From Costus lasius (Eukaryota > Streptophyta > Magnoliopsida > Zingiberales > Costaceae), in NCBI GenBank assembly GCA_027563935.2, contig JANVAS020000203.1, forward strand, positions 1,116,001 through 1,180,000: 64,000 nt of DNA, given 5' to 3'. Positions 59,709-64,000 of the stretch are shown here, piece by piece. The notes beneath the pieces were generated by a model that saw only the letters and a program-made list of their open reading frames with translations, was not told where the DNA came from and did no database searches. The stretch's first letter is position 1; each line of letters opens with the position of its first letter. Position numbers and translations under genes: made by a program.

Positions 59709-62700
59709 ACAGGGTTCAATGTGCGATCCTTACTGGAAAGGGAGAAGTTTGCTGGGCCAAACTTCTCAGACTGGTACGGACACCTTAAGATTGTTCTTAA
59801 GGCTGAGAGGAAGCTGTATGTCCTTGAGACGGCAATACCGCCTCAACCCGCTGCGAACGCCGCAAGGGCGGTTCGGGATGCTTATGAGAAGCATGTCAAT
59901 GATAGCATTGATGTCGCTTGCCTTATGCTTGCGTCTATGACGCCAGAGCTACAGCGTCAGCATGAGGATTTATCTGCTATTGAAATTATAGCAAATCTCA
60001 AAATGCTGTATGCTGCACAGGCAAGGACGGAACGCTATAACTTGACTAAACTTTTCTTTCAGAGCAAACTGACTGAAGGGAGTCCAGTGGGAGCTCACGT
60101 ACTCAAGATGATTGGGTATAAAGAGGCTCTAGAGAAACTGGGACACACCATCAATCAGGAACTTGTTGTAGACATTATCTTGCAGTCTCTCTCGGTCTCT
60201 TTCGATCCGTTCATCATTAATTTTAATATGAACAAGATCGACTGTACACCGGCAGAGTTACTGAACATGCTCTGTACTACAGAGCAGACTCTTGAAAAGG
60301 GAAAGCCTTCATCCTCTGTCTTGATGGTTCCTTCAAGGAACAAGAAGAAGGGGAAGAAGGGCAAAGCCCCTATCAAGAGCTACAACAAGGCTCTAAAGCA
60401 AAAGATGAAGCGGTCAAAGGAATACAGATGTTTCCATTGTGGCCAGCTGGGTCACTGGAAGAAGGATTGTAAAGCGCTCCAAGGAGATAAGAAGGGAAGC
60501 AAGCCTTTCGCTTCTGGCTCAGGTATTTACGTGACTGAAGTCATGGTATCTTCTTCTATTTCATGGGTGTTGGACACTGCATGTGGAGTTCACAATTGTT
60601 CAAATGTACAGGAACTCAAGAGAAGAAGACAGGTGGGACAGCATGAGGTGGACCTACGAGTTGGAAACGGGGCACGGGTTGCTGCTGTTGCTGTAGGACA
60701 ATATAACATCTCTTTACCATCTGGTCTTGTATTAGAACTTGACAATTGTTATTTTGTGCCGAGCATAACTAAGAATATTATCTCTATTCCAGCTCTTGTC
60801 AGGAAAGGGTTTTCCTTTCAATGCAAAACTTTAAAGTGTTGTATTTCATTTGATAATATTGTTTATGCTACTGGGTCGATTAACAATGGGTTATTCATGT
60901 TGGACATGGAATGTTCTGTACAACAAATTGATAATAAGAAAGCCAAGTATGCTGATGACAGCACCTTGCTATGGCATAGTCGTTTAGGCCATATTAACAA
61001 GAAGCGCATTAAGCGGTTGCATGACCATGGACTGCTGGGATCATTATCCTATGAGGAGCTTGATACATGCAAAGGTTGTTTAATGGGCAAAATGACGAAG
61101 TCTCCTTTTTCTAATAAAGGTCAAAGGGCTTCAGGTTTACTTGACCTCATTCACAGTGATGTGTGTGGGCCATTTAGTAAACATGCCAGAGGTGGCTATT
61201 TATACTTCATTACTTTTACTGATGATTTCAGTAGATACGGTTATGTCTATCTTATGAGACATAAGAGTGAATCTTTTGATAAGTTCAAAGAGTTCAAAAA
61301 TGAAGTACAGAATCAGTTAGGCCAAAATATCAAGGCACTTCGTTCAGATCGAGGTGGAGAATACTTGAGTCGAGAGTTTACTGACTATCTGAAGGAGTGT
61401 GGGATTATCTCACAGCTCACTCCGCCAGGAACACCGCAATGGAATGGTGTGTCCGAGAGGAGAAATAGAACCTTATTGGATATGGTTCGTTCAATGATGA
61501 GTCAGGCTACTTTACCTTACTCCTTTTGGGGATTTGCACTGGAAACAGCTGCAAAGGTACTAAACCGAGTGCCATCCAAGGCCGTTTCGAAAACTCCATA
61601 TGAGTTATGGTATGGGAAACAACCGAGCTTGACATTTATCAAAATCTGGGGTTGCGAGGCTTATGTCAAAAAGCTCGCCTCTGGGAAACTGGAGAGCAGA
61701 TCTGATAAATGTATCTTTGTCGGTTACCCTAAAGAAACTAAGGGTTATTATTTCTACGATCCCAAGGAGAACAAAGTATTTGTTGCTCGTACGGCTATTT
61801 TTCTTGAGAAGGAATTTCTTCTGCAAGAGGCCAGTGGGAGAGAAATAAAGCTGGATAAGAATCCAGAAGAAGGACAAAGAAGTCAAACTCAGTTGGATGA
61901 GCCTGAGCCAATAGAACAGGTTACTGAGCAACCTGAGGCTCAGATATCATGGGAACCGCGAAGATCAGGAAGGATCCGTCGACAGCCTGAGCGCTATGAC
62001 GGAGTCTACATCATTGATGATGAACCCCTCACTTATGCGAATGCGGTCAGTGGACCGGAATCAGCAAGATGGCTTGAAGCTATGCGAGCCGAGATGGACT
62101 CCATGTCAGATAACCAAGTCTGGGATTTGGTTGATCCGCCTCAGGGAGTAATCCCTATAGGCTGTAAGTGGATCTTCAAAAAGAAGATTGACATGGATGG
62201 TAATGTGGTTACCTATAAAGGCAGGCTAGTTGCGAAAGGTTTCAAACAAATCTACGGGATAGATTATGATGAAACCTTCTCTCCTGTAGCCATGTTCAAG
62301 TCTATTCGGATTATTCTCGCGATAGCTGCATATTATGATTATGAGATCTGGCAAATGGATGTGAAAACCACTTTCCTTAATGGAAAACTGGAAGAGGATG
62401 TGTATATGACACAACCTGAAGGTTTCATCAATCCATCAGATTGTCATAAAGTATGCAAATTAAAGAAGTCCATTTATGGACTTAAACAAGCATCAAGAAG
62501 CTGGAATATTCGTTTTGATGAATCAATCTGTGAATTTGGTTTCATCAAAAATGAAGATGACCCGTGTGTATATAAGAGGTTTAGTGGGAGCGTGATTACT
62601 TTCCTAGTCCTCTACGTCGATGACATCTTGATCATTGGAAACGGATATTCCTGAACTGCATGCCGTCAAAGCATGGTTAAGAAAATGTTTCCAGATGAAA

Positions 62701-63597
62701 GATTTAGGAGAAGCAGCCTATGTATTAGGTGTAAAGATCTACAGAGATAGATCTAAGAGGCTTCTCGGGCTGTGCCAGAGTACTTACATCGATAAAATCC
62801 TGGAGAGATTCCATTTAGAAAATTCTAAAAGAGGTTATCTTCCAGTCAAACATGGTCTGAATCTTTCAAAGAGCCAGTGTCCTCAAACACAGTCTGAGAA
62901 AGATGAAATGGACAATACGCCTTATGCTTCGGCTATTGGGTCCATTATGTATGCGATGTTGTGTACTCGCCCAGACGTCGCTTACGGGTTAAGCGTCACC
63001 AGTCGATTCCAAAGTAATCCAGGTAAGGCACACTGGATTGCGGTCAAGAACATTTTGAAATATCTTCGGAGAACCAAAGATATATTCTTGATATATGGAG
63101 GTCAGGAAGAACTCAGTATTGAAGGATATACTGACGCTTCGTTCCAATCTGACCAGGATGATTTCCGATCGCAATCAGGCTATGTTTTTAGCTTGAATGG
63201 AGGAGCAGTGGTGTGGAAAAGTTTCAAACAATCAATTGTTGCTGATTCCACAACAGAAGCCGAGTATGTTGCAGCCTCAGAAGCATCAAAGGAGGCAGTG
63301 TGGATTCGTAAGTTCGTTCAAGAACTTGGTGTTGTTCCTTCGAGTGCAGATCCATTGGTTATCTTCTATGATAACACTGGAGCCATAGCACAAGCAAAGG
63401 AACCACGGTCGCACCAGAAGTCCAAGCACATACAGAGAAGGTTTTACTTGATCCGGGAGATCATAGATCGAGGAGAGATCAAGATCTGCAAGGTTCAAAC
63501 AGATGACAATCTAGCTGACCCGCTTACAAAGCCTCTGGCGCAGCAAAAGCATGAGAAGCACTGTAATAATATGGGTTTGAGATTTCTCAACCATTAG
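59709..63597 (+). pseudogene. Element K gag-pol, one frameshift and no ATG
   Basis: The frame is open from ACA at 59709 (where F and H have ATG) through gag, zinc knuckle, DTACG protease, integrase and RT up to 62654, including intact YVDD. An extra G near 62643 (GGAAACGGATATT against GGAAACGATATT) shifts the frame. The remainder, from about 62635, encodes the RT end and RNase H, open to TAG at 63595-63597. Apart from the shift and the start this is the best preserved pol in the window. A first in-frame GTG lies at 59721. Confidence 0.94.
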
Positions 63598-63617
63598 ATT
63601 AAGTGCAAGTGGGAGAT

Positions 63618-64000
63618 TGTTGGGGTATGCCCTTAAGGCTAATGTTTGAGGCCTTGGGTTGTTATCAGTATCATGTATAAACTCTATGTTTATAAAGGCA
63701 ATGGTTGTTATTCAGGTTGTTGCTTTATCTGCTACTATATGTATACTTCTGAATAATGTCTCAATGGTGTTCAGCTTGGCTGACATGCAGTATAGTCCTT
63801 AGTCGAGATATCTTGGTGAACATGAGACAACCTTGATATGATTGAGACTAATATGTGTTCTAATCTTATAGGATGCTTCGAGCATGGAATAAGATGTAGA
63901 CTCATAGGTACATTGGATGTACTGGACTGACCCTACTTAGGATATTCAATTGTTTGTCACAATGTGAATAATCCTTATGTGCAAACAAGTGGCATATTTC
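63618..64000 (+). repeat. Element K 3' LTR, first 383 bp
   Basis: It starts TGTTGGGGTATGCCC after AAGTGCAAGTGGGAGAT and runs off the window. Confidence 0.95.

Larger units (their letters stand above)
56257..64000 (+). mobile_element. Element K: Angela-like retrotransposon, nearly complete
   Basis: 5' LTR, primer site, leader, gag-pol and the first 383 bp of the 3' LTR before the window ends. The two LTRs differ at two sites in that 383 bp, so the insertion is young. The only coding breaks seen are the missing ATG and a single inserted base after YVDD. Confidence 0.95.

Overview
The window is plant nuclear DNA and looks like one block of nested LTR retrotransposons. I see no host gene, no rRNA or functional tRNA gene, and no CRISPR array. 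A flowering plant is indicated by Ty1/copia polyproteins (gag zinc knuckle, DTACG protease, D,D-35-E integrase, YVDD reverse transcriptase, RNase H) with LTRs of about 1.7 kb and initiator-Met-tRNA primer sites, together with a Ty3/gypsy-type element primed by tRNA-Asp. From gag similarity and LTR length I place the main family in the Angela/BARE-like group of copia elements. The species cannot be named.

Elements are lettered A to K. J (50902-56256, +) is the oldest host seen: a non-autonomous Ty3/gypsy-like element. G (25241-50901, +, interrupted) is a diverged and decayed copia element inside the 5' LTR of J. Into G went C (pol and 3' LTR, 6547-25240, +, its 5' half left of the window), H (29761-38798, +) and I (39815-48922, -). 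Into C went B (1862-6546, -), a gypsy-type solo LTR D (7134-12812) and F (15323-24465, -). A (1-1861, +) sits in B. A second solo LTR, E (7661-10951), sits in D. K (56257-64000, +) sits in the 3' LTR of J. Nesting is five deep (J>G>C>B>A and J>G>C>D>E). Five-base target duplications were read on both sides of D (TTAAT), E (GTTCT), F (GTGTG), H (ACCTT) and I (CGGGG). By eye, LTR divergence fits this order: about 2.5% for G, 0.8% for H and none found for F.

Every Angela-like copy has the same plan: LTR, primer site, structured leader of about 1.8 kb, one gag-pol frame of about 1295 codons, polypurine tract, LTR. None is fully coding. C, H and I carry nonsense codons, mostly C-to-T or G-to-A. 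K has one inserted base just after YVDD. F has YVSD instead of YVDD plus a stop in RNase H, yet its LTRs look identical, so it probably moved using proteins from another copy.

The most unusual signals are RNA-like. The 5' LTR of J holds five consecutive hairpins with a bulged G and GNRA tetraloop, whose lower stems differ in sequence but stay paired. J also has three tandem CCGTAA hairpins. The copia leaders carry a pair of hairpins at fixed spacing, and the LTRs carry a hairpin with an invariant 18-nt loop; both keep pairing across two diverged families. D carries a tRNA-like segment with a perfect B box.
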